From NCBI RefSeq assembly GCF_963676685.1, contig NC_092356.1, positions 44,355,601 through 44,419,600 on the forward strand: a stretch of 64,000 nucleotides of DNA, written 5' to 3'. A model generated the notes under the pieces. The model searched no databases, was not told the origin of the DNA, and saw nothing but the letters and a program-made list of their open reading frames with translations. The stretch is from Mytilus edulis (taxonomy: Eukaryota > Mollusca > Bivalvia > Mytilida > Mytilidae). Shown piece after piece: positions 34,001 through 49,000 of the stretch (its first letter is position 1; each line of letters begins with the position of its first letter). A program made the position numbers and the translations under genes.

Positions 34001-37000
34001 TTAAAAATGCATTTCATGGCGAGATACAGAAAATATACTGTAAACAGTAGACTATAGATATAGGTGAACTAGGTACAAGAGAACTCTAAATCTTAAATAC
34101 TACAAACCACCTCTGTTCTATGGAAGATAATGATATAACTGGACTAGAAATACACACAACCTGTAATTAACTGCCTTTACAGCGCTTTCGCGCTTTGATT
34201 CTTTCTTTAATCTGATTGTTTTAGACAATTGTAAAAGACGGTCAACATCCTTCCTAGATCTCACTATACCACCCATTAGCCTCACACTTTGTTCGATTTT
34301 GTTTATTTCCATCTTTTTCTTTTGTTCAAGCTGTTGTTTTTTCTTCTTTATTTGCTGTAAATGTGTTTTCCTAGCTTCCATAACACTCTTTTCATATGCA
34401 ATTTCTTTTGACTTTAAAGATTTAGCACTTTTTCTAGCTTTTAAAAGTAAAACTTTCCTGGAATTTTCAGTTTTAGTTTTTAGCCATTGTATTGTTTTAT
34501 TTCGTTTGAGCATACTTATTGCAGAATGGTGTCTTAAAGTTGCATTTGGTTTTCTTTTAAAATAAAAGTCTAGATCGCCAAACAAATTTTCCGCGGGTAT
34601 ATTTGTTAACTTGCTATGAGATGTTCTTGATTTCAGATCTGGATCAGGGAGCGATCCATATACTCCATTTTTAAGGTGGTCATTAAGTTGTCTTTTTATA
34701 CGACCGCAAAATTTGAAAAATTTTTCGTCGTATATTGCTATCACGTTGGCGTCGGCGTCGTCGTCGTCGTCGTCGTCCTGCGTCCGAATACTTTTAGTTT
34801 TCGCACTCTAACTTTAGTAAAAGTGAATGGAAATCTATGAAATTTTAACACAAGGTTTATGACCACAAAAGGAAGATTGGTATTGATTTTGGGAGTTTTG
34901 GTCCCAACATTTTAGGAATTAGGGGCCAAAAAGGGCCCAAATAAGCATTTTCTTGGTTTTCGCACTATAACTTTAGTTTAAGTTAATAGAAATCTATGAA
35001 ATTTTGACACAAGGTTTATGACCACAAAAGAACGGTTGGGATTGATTTTGGGAGTTTTGGTTTCAACAGTTTAGGAATTAGGGGCCAAAAAAGGGCCCAA
35101 ATTAGCATTATTCTTGGTTTTTGCACAATAACTTTAGTTTAAGTAAATAGAAATCAATGAAATTTAAACACAATGTTAATGACTACAAAAGGAAGGTTGG
35201 TATTGATTTTGGGAGTTTAGGTCCCAACAGTTTATGAATTAGGGGCCAAAAAGGGGCCCAAATAAGCATTATTTTTGGTTTTTGCACCATAACTTTAGTA
35301 TAAGTAAATAGAAATCTATGAAATTTAAACACAAGGTTTATGACCATAAAAGGAAGGTTGGGTTTGATTTTGCGAGTTTTGGTCCTCACAGTTTAGGAAT
35401 AAGGGGCCCAAAGGGTCCAAAATTGAACTTTGTGTGATTTCATCAAAAATTGAATAATTGGGGTTCTTTGATATGCCGAATCTAACTATGTATGTAGATT
35501 CTTAATTTTTGGTCCCGTTTTCAAATTGGTCTACATTAAGGTCCAAAGGGTCCAAAATTAAACTTAGTTTGATTTTAACAAAAATTGAATCCTTGGGGTT
35601 CTTTGATATGCTGAATTTAAAAATGTACTTGGATTTTTAATTATTGGCCTAGTTTTCAAGTTGGTCCAAATGGGGGTCCAAAATGAAACTTTGTTTGATT
35701 TCATCAAAAATTGAATAAATGGGTTCTTTGATATGCCAAATCTAACTGTGTATGTAGATTCTTAATTTTTGGTCCAGTTTTCAAATTGGTCTACACTAAG
35801 GTCCAAAGGGTCCAAAATTAAACTAAGTTTGATTTTAACAAAAATTAAATTCTTGGGCTTATTTGATATGCTTTATCTAAATATGTACTTTGATTTTTGA
35901 TTATGGGCCCAGTTTTCAAGTTGGTCCAAATCAGGATTCCATATCAAGTATTGTGCAATAGCAAGAAATTTTCAATTGCACAGTATTGCACAATAGCAAG
36001 AAATATCTAATTGCACAATATTGTGCAATAGCAATTAATTTTCAATTGGAGTTATCTTTCTTTGTATAGAATAGTAGTTGATAATAAATGTTGGAAATTT
36101 GCCAGACATGACTATGATGTCATTTTATATTTTCATTTGCCAATAACTTTATGTAAATAACTTCATTGGAAATTTGCCAATATAAAATGTTGCTGATGAA
36201 GCTTTTTTTCCTTATCTTATCTAAAATGTTTTTAGATAATGTATGTTGGACATTTGCCAGACATGACTATGATGTCATTTTCTATTTTTATTTGCCAATA
36301 ACTTTATGTAAATAACTTCATTGGAAATTTGCCAATATAAAATGTTGCTGATGAAGTTTTTTTTATTGTTTTATACAATAAACAATGTATATTCACTTTT
36401 ACTACCAACCAATCTTTACCATTCAGTGATAACAAGCACTTTATTTTACATTTTAATATTTTATGATGTATTTAAAAGAGTAGTTATTGTTGCAAACTCC
36501 ATTAGAAATTTGAATTGATATCAGTTTTGGAAAAAGGGAAACGGGGATGTGAAAAAAAGGAGGGGGGGTTTAATTTTTGTCATTTCAGATTTCATAAATA
36601 AAAAAGAAAATTTCTTCAAACATTTTTTTGAGAGGATTAATATTCAACAGCATAGTGAATTGCTCAAAGGCAAAAAAAACTTTTAAGTTCATTAAACCAC
36701 ATTCATTCTGTGTCAGAAACCTATGCTGTGTCAACTCAGGGGTTAAGAAATTTTGTTAAAGCTCACTAGCCCAGGGCTAATTGGTAGCAGGATTTTACTA
36801 GCCCTGTTGAAAGAATTAATAGCCCAACAAAACTGACCTACTAGCCCGAGTATACCTTCCACATTCAGAGTTTCCTGCAATAAACAATGATTTCTATAAA
36901 CTTGACAATTTTTATCCATTTTACAGTAGATTTTTTGCAAATAGGATACCCAAAACTTACAGCAAAAAATATCCCATTAGCAGATATTATATTCAATTCG

Positions 37001-40000
37001 ATAATTGAATTATCATTGAATATACTGTAATAATGACTTGCTCAAATCTCAGATGGTACAAGTCTTGGCCACTTCTATACATGGTTGTATAAAAGCATGC
37101 CTGGCATAAACGGATTGAAGTAATTTTTATCAGATACCTCATCATTTTTGTGTAAAAGAAATATCAGCTGGTTACATATTATGCTCATATTTGTTTTCAG
37201 TTTTAAAAATTCAATGTATTAAAATAAATCAAATGACCACAAATATATATGTGAATAAATATCACCATCCATACTTTGTGTCTTTTATAATAGTTTTATA
37301 AACATAGTACAGTAATATCGATATTTACATTTATTACAGGTAAGCTAATTGTGCGCTATTAATAGATTCCAAACTGAGCAGTCTCTTAATTGAAATTGTA
37401 TTTGTAATAAATTTTATTTCTTTAAAAATCAAATTCATTTGAATATCAAAGAAGATAATCATAATGATGAAATATTATTGCATCAAGTTTAAGTTTTCTG
37501 AAGACTGTTAATATATAGGTCATGGTTCTAGAGGCTTCTTCACAGTACGTAAACAAAAACAAAATGGCTTCCATAACATGTGCACATGTTACAAATTTAT
37601 ATCTGACAAAAGTCGGGTGTCTGCTGTTAAAAGGGGTTCACATTTTTAATTCAATAAATTATTCAGAAGGAGGTACAATCTGGTTACATTATATTTCTCT
37701 TGTTGCATAAGCAATTTACAATACCCCTGTACTGAAAAATCGATATTGAAAGTACGGGATCCTTCTACAAAATCAGTTCAAATTCTGGGAATCCCAGATG
37801 ACGTAGTCGAATCTGATTGGCTACGATATAATAGTGATGAGGGGATTTCCACTTTATATTTTGGAAACGCCAAGAATTTTTTGTTACTAGTCCGTCGGGC
37901 ATATTGGGTTACAAGTTTTGGTTGCCCGAGGCCTAAATGTTGTACTCCCGGGCGTCGGGCTAGTGGATTTTTTAACCCCTGCAACTATTTAATTTTAATT
38001 ATTTTTAATTTATTAGTAATTATATTTTCAAAAATCAAGAAACTAATAGTCATGTAATAAGATGGTACACTAAATTACTTATGTATTGCAAAAAAGGGCC
38101 AATCAATTCTTGTTATTCATATAAATAGAACAACTTTGTTGCAGTGAGTTTGTGAATTTGAGTAAAAAATCACTTAATGATCTACTTGATTCCTTACCAA
38201 CACTTATTAATGTGGTATAAAATTCGACACCACCTTCAGTAGGTCTTGCTTTGACTTTGTTAACATAGTTATTTATATACATATACACAATAAAATACTT
38301 CAAGAAGTGGGGGAATTGCCTCCCCTGACTCACTGCAACAACGTATGATCTATAATTAACTTATCAGAAAATTATATACTATCATGCATGTTATTCAATC
38401 CATCTTGTATGGGAAAGGATTTGTATAGGCACTGCCTTTTGTCCAATCCCTTTGTTTAAATGTACATTTGATATTTGAACAATAAAATATTTTGAATTGA
38501 ATTGAATTTAATTTTAGATTTAAAAAGTTTGAAGAAGAAATTTTTAATTGATTTGTAAAATCTTGACATTTGTTTTGTGTAAAAAAAACCCATGTAATGT
38601 CAAAAATTTGATCACAGTCCAAATTCAGAGCTGTATCACGCTTGAATGTTTTGTCCATACTTGCCCCAACTGTTCAGGGTTCGAACTCTGCGGTCGTATA
38701 AAGCTGCGCCCTGCGGAGCACCTGGTTACAATTGTCAACATGGATGAACATATAATTTTAAGAATGTCATTAGTTTAAGGATGTATCTTTGCCTTGTTGA
38801 ATACCTTTTGAATTATGTCATGTGGATATTGTTCATATAAACTAGGAATTTCGTCATAATTAAAATCAAAAACATTGAAATCATTGGAGCTCCAATCAAC
38901 CAATCTATCTCTTAAAGGTATAATAAATTTGTAAAGATCTAAGTAATGTTCATCACTGTTAATTACATTCCAGAATGGTTCAGCTAAAATCATAGATGCT
39001 ATAGCAATGGCGGAAACATGGGAGAGAACATCAGGACATTTAATGTCAGCAAGAACAGATTGCAATTTATCATTTGGATTTTCTCTATAGTTCGAAATAA
39101 AGTCAATTATGTCTTCAGAATGGTTTAAAATAGAAACAGCACCTGTAAACAAATTGTTGAACCTATTCCCCCTGTAATTTATAATCATGGAAGATTTTTG
39201 TTTTAGAGCTAAATAAGCAAGCCACTCCTGTCTAGATACAGGTATTAATGATAATTTTAGCATTTTGAAGAAATAAAGGATGCATAATTAAATTTCCCAC
39301 CTTTGCACATGCGCACACGTGTTCTAGTTCATTTGACGTAGTTCTGACAATTTTTCATTTAAACCTTTTTAAATTTTTTTTATCAAATCATGTAGGTAAA
39401 CTAATTTCTTAAAATTTTAATCTTTTGGACTAAATCAATGAGCTACAAACCGCTAAAATGTAAGAAAATAATTGTGAATAGATCGATCAATTTATACGAT
39501 GTCCGGTACTAAACATAGTTTACCTGTCACCTGAACAGGTAAATATCACCTGTCAAAACAACTAATTAGCCTTGATTAAAATTAGAAAGTATTGAAGTAA
39601 AAAAAATGAAGTAGGGATTGTTTTGATAGTAATTAATCATCATGTCACTTTTATGACCGGAAATGTGTAGATGTGAAAGGCAAAAAGGTTGGGTCAAAAA
39701 GATCGTGAATTATGTTAAAATGACTGCAAAAGCCTTGAAAACTAAAATGTATATGACTGTTTCATGCTTTGCTCAGCCGGACTTTTACCGGACATTAATC
39801 AAATGTTCGGAATATATGACCGTTTCTGAAGCCCTGGTACGAACTTAATGTATTGTTTTATGGTTTTAGCCAGTCACATGGAAAACTCTTGGTCTTACTG
39901 CTGCAGTTGGTACAGTAATGTTACTGTATTTTAATAATGTTAAGAAGAAGCGTGAACTAGGTAAGTGTAGTGTATATCATGTATATATATTATCCAATTT

Positions 40001-43000
40001 GTTATTGTCCTATTAATGTTTTATATTCTATTTTGCTCCCTGTGAGCCAATTTAATGAAAATAAAACATTCTATATATAGCTGGTCATGCAACCTCATAC
40101 AGAATAATAACATGAAACCGATAATAAAACAGACAGGGGAATATCCCATGTCACTTGATATTATACATGTTATACATGTTATAAGTGATTTTGAAATTAT
40201 TTTGTTTTAGTACAGTTTTTTCAAGAATTATCGAAAATATGACATGTATGAGTTATCTACCTTTATTCATGTCTGAAATTGCTAAAATGAGTAGTGCATT
40301 TCAGCATGTTAGGGATAAATAACATCTTTTTTTCTGATCATTGTGGATATTCATTAATATCATGCTTGAATGAGTTTGTGTTAAATAAAATTGAGAATGG
40401 AATTGGGAAATGTGTTAAAGAGACAACAACCCAACCAAAGAGGAGGAAACAGCTGAAGGCCACCTAAGGGTCTTGAATACAGCTAGAAAACCTGCACCTG
40501 GAGACCTGCTTCAGCTTGCCCCTAAACAAAAATGTGTACTAGTTCAGTGATAATGGACTTCATACTACACTCAGAAATATATATAAGCTATAATAGTTTA
40601 TTAATAATATTTCAATTTTGCATAAATATCTGTAAACATTATGCACAAGGTAAAGTATTGAGTACAATTTTTACACAATTCCATATATTTATTATATTTT
40701 AGTAGGTGGAAGACCTGGATGTTTCATAATTTGTATATAGATGCCTCATGTTAAGAAGTTTCCGTCAATCACATGTCCAATATCATTGACCTCATTTTCA
40801 TGGTTCAGTGACCACTTGAAAAAAAAGTTCAGATTTTTTGTAATGTTGAATTCTCTCTTATTATAAGTTATAGGATAACTGTATTTGGTATGTGCGTACC
40901 TTGCAAGGTCCTCATGCCCGTCAGACAGTTTTCACTTGACCTTGACCTCATGTTTATGGATCAGTGAACAAGGTTAAGTTTTGGTGGTCAAGTCCATATC
41001 TCAGATACTATAAGCAATAGGGCTAGTATATTCGGTGTATGGACATGATGGAAGGACTGTAAGGTGTACATGTCCAACTGGCAGGTGTCATCTGACCTTG
41101 ACCTCATTTTCATGGTTCAGTGGTTAAAGTTAAGTTTTTGTGTTTTGGTCTGTTTTTGTCATACTTTATGCAATAGGTCTACTATATTTGTTGTATGGAA
41201 TGATTATAAGGTGTTCATGTCAAGCAGGCAGATGTCATCTGACCTTGACCTCATTTTCATGGTTCAGTGGTCAAAGTTAAGTTTTTGAGTTTTGGTCTTT
41301 TTAATCTAATACTATATGCCATAGGTCAACTATATTTGGTGTATGGAAATATTTTATGATCTTTATGTCAGTCGTGCAGGCTTTAAATGAGTGTGACCTC
41401 ATTTTCACGGTTCATTACACAGTGTTAAGTTTTTGTGTTTTGGTCTATTTTTCTTAAACTATAAGTAATAGGTCATCTATATTTGTTGTATGGAAGCATT
41501 GTTAGCTGTACATGTCTGCCTGGCATGAATTATCTGACCTTGACCTCATTTTCATGGTTCATTGGTCTTTGTTTAGTTATCTTGGTTAATGTTAAGTTTA
41601 TCATGTTTATGTGACAGTTGTAATAAAGCTTTATACTTTAGACTATCAACATAATATCAATGATTAGTAAAGAAGGTGAGACATTTCAGCGTGTGTACTC
41701 TTGTTTATGTTTTCTAGATTGTTTATTCTATGTATACAAGTTAGTACAGGCACACAATGTGATGAGTTATTATACCAGTGTCATGCTCACACAAACTTCC
41801 CCATTTACTGTGGATTCATTATTATTCGTTGGATACCAATTTTCGTGGGTTTCGTGGGTACAGGTGAACCACGAATTCATATGTTCAACGAATTACAAAT
41901 TTTCGATTGGCTTTGTACACAGAAATCGGGAAACCACGAATTCAAGTATCCACGAAAATGCAATGTTTTCTCAATCCACGAAAATTGATACCCACGAAAA
42001 TAAATGAATCCACAGTACATGTTTACCTTTCTATGAACTACTGTTTATAACTATTTAACCATTCCTCTTTTGATTATAGAATTAGCCCGAGAGAGAAATG
42101 CATCAGTAGGTAAAGCTGCAATAGGAGGAGAATGGTCTTTAGTTGACTACAATGGTGAGCCAAAGACAGACAAAGATTATCAAGGAAAATGGCTGGCTAT
42201 TTATTTTGGTTTCACACATTGTCCAGATATCTGCCCGGATGAAATAGAAAAAATGTGTGAAGTTGTAGATATTTTAGGTGAGTACATTGAAAAAGAAGAG
42301 ACATGAATCAATCTTAAATGGAAAGATTCAATATAAAGTTCAAATTTTAGTCAAAAGATTTGAGAAAAGAGACAATTTATAATATTTCTTCCATTTCAAA
42401 TAAATGTTTTGGTTCTTTCATATTCTTCTAGTTAATTTGATTATTCTCAGTTCATCAACATGATCAATAAGTGTCAAAAATCTGTTTATTCCATGTATGT
42501 ACATGATAAATGGAAGCTGGGCTATAATAGTTTGTGGAAATGTTTTGATTGGAGTTGTTTCCCATTTTAAAGAGAAAAAAATGAGTAAAATTCAAATTAA
42601 CAGGATACGGTCATGACAGTACTGTCTTTTATCAGAAAAAAAAACCCCAACATACAAATTGTTATGGTTCTATATTTAATAGATTCAAGCTTACAAGGAT
42701 ATGAAAACACTCCATTTTACTTTCAGTTTCTATTCTGCTAATTATTACATCATTGATTTCAATTTTCATGATCTTTGTTCAATGCTTTAAAAGTGTATCA
42801 TAATGATCATTGTAAGTAAAACATAGACATAAGATCAGATTTCATTTTTTTATATAAATAATTTACAGGCAAAACAGCTGGTGTCCCAGAACTAGTACCA
42901 TTATTTGTAACAGTAGATCCAGACAGAGATAGTAAAGAAGCCGTTAAAAAATATTGTAAAGGTAAATAAATATTCGTGCAGGGGCCGATCCAGCCATTAT

Positions 43001-46000
43001 AAAAAGGGGGGGGGGTGTTTCCCAACCCTAAAAAAAGGGGGGGTTCCAACCCCCGGAACCCCCCCTGGATCTGCGAATGTCGTGATACATGTACTAGTAC
43101 TGTAAATTCAGAAATTATAGCATGCATTTATTATTGCGATTTTGTCATTTAAGACTAAAATTTTATTTTAATTTTTGCGATATTCAGAAATTGTCGCAAT
43201 AATAAACGTGATAAAACATCGCAATAATTTCTAAATTTACAGTATTAAACTCTTTAAATCTTTGTTTGAAAATAATGTCTGTTTAAAATATTTGTTTGTT
43301 TACACAAATATGTAAATCATAGGTGGCCATCAAATTTGTTTTATAAATGCCTCTCATTCAAATGCCCTTGATAGGTGAATAGCAAAATATGATTTAAAAT
43401 GGAAAAAGAACAGACCACAGCATTTCAATATTAATGAGAAGTCATCACATGTATTTCAGTAATTAGAAATATGTCTGTCATATATTTTTTTGACTAAATG
43501 TTTTGCTCTAAATCATGTAAATTAGTTTATTACATTTTCACTTTTGAACTATGTCCCATTTTTCATGTCAGGTCTCTTTTAGCTCACTTTTGTTATTGTT
43601 GAAGTCTGTACGGTGGCATATAATCATGATAATTGCTTACTAACACTTCATGCATATCTGATGGGAAGTTATATAATTGGCAATCATATCCAAAGTCCTC
43701 TTTTTTTTTTATAGAACGAAATTCTCTTACAAACTTTCAGTTATTGTTAGTAATGTTAGATAGGTATATGACGTACTTACTGTGTTTTGTCTTAATGTTA
43801 TAGTAAATTCACAAAGGTTTTTATTGAGGTCAATAATGTGTCTGTGTAAACATCATAATAAAAAGAACTCAGATTCTAATATTTCACACCAATATATAAT
43901 TTATTTTTATTTTTCTGAAATTGCAATACATAAACTTGCAAATTTGTCCATTTTCTAAGATCGCAATAATAAATGCTAGCAATTATTTCTATTTTTTCTG
44001 AACCCTCCATATCAAGCTAAACAGATTTCCAACTGATTCTACAGTTTTTATACGTCCGTCAAAATTTTGACAGGATGTATTATGGTATACACATGTCAGG
44101 TGTCTGTCCGTCTGTCTGTTCGGCGTAAACATGTCGCACTGTAACTTGAAAACGACTTATCCAAATTTCATGAAACTTGATATAGTTGTTTCTTATGATG
44201 GTCAAATGATCTGTATACTTTTTGGTGAAAATTAGATTTAAACTTTTTGATTTACGGCACTTTGTAACTAAAACAGGGGTGTGTTTTTTTCACATGTCGC
44301 ACTGTATCTCAAAAAGGATTCTTGATTATGGCTTAAAACTTTAAACACTTCTTAGTTATAATAATCTTAATATCTGTATACTTTTTGGTAATGATTCAAA
44401 ATTTCATTTTTGAGTTATTGAGTATTTTGTAAAAAAGGGGGAGGTTTTTTTTTTACATGTCGCGCCATATCTCAAAATGGATTTATGATTATTGCTTAAA
44501 ACTTTACACATGTCTTTGTTATAATAATCTTAAGATCTGTATACTTTTTGATGATGATTCAAAATTTCATTTTTGAGTGATTGAGTATTTTGTAAAAAAG
44601 GGGGAGGTTTTTTTTACATGTCGCGCCGTATCTTAAAAACGATTTATGATTATTGCTTAAAACTTTACACACTTCTTTGTTATATTGATCTAAAGATCTG
44701 TATACTTTTTGGTGATGATTCAAAATTTTATTTTTGAGTTATTGAGTATTTTGTTAAACAGGGGAGTTTTTTTTACATGTCGTGCCCTATCTCAAAAATA
44801 ATTAAATGATTATTGCTTAAAACTTTACACACTTCTTTGTTATATTAATCTAAAGATCTGTATACATTTTGGTTTTGATTCAAAATTTTATTTTAGTGAT
44901 ATTTAGTTTTTTGTAAAAAAAAAAAACCAGAGTGGAGGATTTCCCGCCGTGTCTCAAAAACAATATATGGTTATTGCTTAAAACTTTCTCAGAAACTATT
45001 TATGATTATTGCATATAACTTCCACATAAGACGTCGGGCGTATCATGCGCTCATGGCCCAGCTGTTTATTCTTTATGTTTTGCCGTCACAGGCTTGTCCC
45101 AAGTAAAGAGAGTACTGAACCCTCACAAGCATGTTTAACCCAACATATTGATGAGCCTGTAATTTAGTGATAATTATTCGGACTATGGTGGATTCTTGTC
45201 TGATTGGCAACAATCCTTTCACATCTTGTTATTAAGCAATGGAAATGGATTTTGTGATTCTCAGTGTATTACATGTATAAGATGTGTTGTTTTTCTGGCT
45301 GAGATCCAAGGAGTTGCAGTTTGTAGAAACATAAAATTAAAAGACTGGCAGAAGGAAAATACTTCTGTCATGGCAATGATACACAGAAGCATGAATAAAC
45401 GTTTATTTGAATTTCATGTGAAGATACTCACAAATTTATGAAAAAATCTGATGCATAATATATCAGAAAATCCTTCTGGTATAAGTCATTTTGTTAGTTG
45501 TAACGTATTATTGTTATATACTAACACTCATATGTTGAATCTTTGTTAATATATTTAATCTGAGTTAAAACCCTGCATTAAACAGAACTCAAAGTTTACA
45601 AATGCTTTTGCCATAATACATTAGTTATTATTTAGAAATATATCTCATTACTTACTTAATACTTCCTTCTGTCATGTGTTTGCCGATTTCTGGTTTTGCT
45701 TATACTATTTATTTTTAAATCCACCCTTAATTGTACGGGAATATCATTAACATGTATGAGTATCATGTTTTTCAAGCATTGTTATTAGTACAAAAACTAC
45801 CTCTGTTGAATTTGAATGAAAAATTGTTTTAACTTCCTGATAGATGTCAATGTTTTAGGTTTTCTATGTTTCTTATTGAAGTGTTTCTTTTCATAACATT
45901 TTATTTCAATGGATAAAGATAGTTTGATTTATGGACATGATGGACAATGATGGACACAAACTAAATTTTTCAAATCAATTATATTTGATGCATATGTATA

Positions 46001-49000
46001 AGATTTTATTTATCAGGATTTTTATGACAAGTACATTGAGTGTGATTTTTGGGGAATCAAAATCCTATGTTAATGACTTGATATGGGCAGGAATTCGCTA
46101 ATGCTACTTTAGTGTGACATTGTAAGAAAAAAATAAAAATCATAATAAGCTTCTAAATTTTATACAAATTATTGCTACAAATGGTGTCCTTCTATTTGTA
46201 ACCAAAAAAAAACATTTTTAAACTTGCGTCAGTTTGGAACCAAAGCAAATAATGAATTTGGAGCATGTAACATGGACACTTTTTCCAAATTGAGATTAAT
46301 GATTCCTTAACTTATTCAACATTCAATATCATATATATTGATCACAAAACATTGTCTATCATCAAAAATCTAAAATGTATATTTTCATTTCTTTCAGAAA
46401 TTTTGTGAAAACAAGTTTCCTCTACTTTTCTGTCAATGTTACATGCAATGTTTAAGAGATAAATACAGTAAGAATCATGTTCTTTCTGAACATGTAAAGG
46501 CTCTTTTTCATTGTGTTACCCTCACATTAAAAAATTGTATGAATATTTTTGCAATTATCTCATTTCTGTCATAAAATAGTGACTTAAATGTTGCATGTAA
46601 CGTGGACACAAAAAATATAAATAATGAACCATGCCAAAATTGACCTTAAAAGATATAAAAAGCCTCCAAACAACCATCTGAATGTAAATTATACAATTAT
46701 ACTGCCACATTTCTCATATATGATATTATTTAAATTATTTAAATACCAAAACCATTCACCTAAATTTCAGACAGCAGACATATTTTTTTAACTATACCAG
46801 TAGTTATGCTTGTTCATGGTGGTACACTATGGAAGGCTAAATTAAAAGATATTCAAATGTCAAAATAACCAGAAAAATAAAATTAAGACCAAAGATAGAT
46901 CAATTGATGAAGGAGTCATCCAAAATTTCCACAACATGAAACATTTTTATATCAGTAAGTAAGCAACCCGTTTTTTTATGCAAAGCATTGCAAAGGGATG
47001 AGATTGATAAGAAGACAACCACACAACCATCAGCATCCACGAAGTTCTTCACTCAATAACTAATACTGACAAAGTAAGGGTACAAAATGATTACATGTAT
47101 CCCTCATTCATGTGACACATTTAGTTACACATAAAACTAATAGTATGAAAAACCAAGACAAAACATGGACAAATCTACGAGCATGATGAGAGGTTGATAC
47201 AGCTGCATTTATTGAGAATCTTATTTTCAATTGTTTACATAACTTCTATCAAGAACAATTTGGGTTTCATCTTTGAGGTTGTTGTCTGATAGACATATCA
47301 CCCTATATCTCGTTTTATTTCTGCTGGTTAATCTTACATTTATGATAACTTTTTAAGGTTTAAACAATAAATTTTATTTCAAACATTCAAAACAAGTTTA
47401 TTGTTTCTTGTTTTCTGTCTCCAACATCTTCAACTATCTATCTGAAAAAAGGAAAAAAACAAAACAACAATTAATCTACCCTCAATCAGAACCAAAATCC
47501 ATGCATAGATTATAAAATTTACAATAATATAGAAACTCTCAAATATCTTGTTTTGATTTTTCAATGCCATTTCATCTTGAAAACTTGTTACCTAAACTAC
47601 AGAAAGCCACAATTTAAAGGGCCCCATAATGACCAGTGTAAAACAATTCAGAAGAGAAAACCAACACCCATTAGACCATAGTCCTGTTTTCAACTTTATT
47701 TGGCCTTCTTTTACTTTTTTGTTTCATTAGCGTTACTGAATAGTCTTTTGTAAACGAAAAGCGTTTCTGGCCTTCAAAATTTCAATTCTGGTATACATGA
47801 TGAGTTTATTATTATTATTTTGATATCAGAAGGAGCCTGAACCTCTTATAATGCAAAAGATATTCTGGAATGTCAATTATTGGCATAACAATTATAAAAA
47901 AATGTTACAAATTGAATTCCTCATGATTTCTATAATGAGCATCAGTAAATACACATGATACATGTGTTGACTGGTGAATGAAAAGGGATAAATAAACAAG
48001 ATTTTGAAATAAATATCTTCTACACTGCTGTAGAATGGTCAAATTGGAGATCACTAGTATGTCTGCATACACAGTCACCATCATCTGGTTTTCTGACACA
48101 GAACTACTATCTGACTGACTGAAAGGACCGTCAACACCTGACTCACTAATAGGGACCTTATCAGACTGGCTAACACAGACATCATAATCTGCCAGGCTGA
48201 TAGGGTTATCACCATCTGACAGGCTGAAAGGGATATCACCATGTGACTGGCTGACAGGGACATCACCATCTGACTGGCTGACAGGAACATCACCATATGA
48301 CTGACTGACAGGAACATCACCAACTGACAGACTAATATGAACATCACCATCTGCCAGGCTGACTAGGACATCACCATATGTTGGCTGACAGGGACATTAC
48401 CCTCTGACTGGCTTACAAGAACATCACAGACTGACTGACTGACAGGAACATCACCAACTAACTGATTGACTGATATGTACATCACCATCTTCCAGGCTGC
48501 CAGGGACATCACCATCTGTCTGGCTGCCAGGGACATCACCATCTGACTGGTTGACAGGGACAGTATCTTTTTGCAGCATCTTCCTGAGAGTTTCCTTCAT
48601 CACATTTATTGCTGATCATCTTTTTCTTCTTAGATTTATATTGCTTTTTTTTTATTAAAAATTGCATGTAAATTTTCAAGACCGACACCAATTTTGTTGT
48701 CAATGAAGAAAATACACTTCTAAAAAGAATATCTATATTTAGAAATAAAAATGAAGTTTGATGGTGGTAAAACAAGTTAAATTATCAATAATCTCTTTAT
48801 AGAGCAAAGGAGTAAGTAAATGTTATCAGTTCTGTTCATGCGTGTAACATTGACTGAAAAGTAAAAGGTTGTATGTCAATGTTACATACATGAAGACCAG
48901 AAGATGAAAGTGGTGTGCTTAATAGTCAACTTTGGAGAAATAATATAATTGCTGCCCAGTAATATCTAATTAATCATTTAGGTTATAAAATGTTATATAA

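Noticed and set aside
34693..34744. The first 17 codons of the minus-strand 208-codon frame as protein sequence
   Set aside because: They are the TIR and CGTCGTC tract edge of the 4.0-kb element, so the gene segment was trimmed to 34692.
40690..41705. LTR-retrotransposon LTR pair with 54720-55720
   Set aside because: The copies lack TG...CA ends, primer-binding site and any gag/pol between them; the interval holds SCO1 exons instead.
41660..42007. 115-codon frame upstream of SCO1 exon 3
   Set aside because: Most of it is the self-complementary TA-flanked MITE.
42807..43127. 106-codon minus-strand frame opposite SCO1 exon 4
   Set aside because: It is antisense to a clear exon and a MITE with G/C runs.
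48081..48350. Minus-strand frame with MVMSLSASQ repeats as a repetitive secreted protein
   Set aside because: The nine-residue period is the 27-bp minisatellite unit; no splice sites or signal peptide context.
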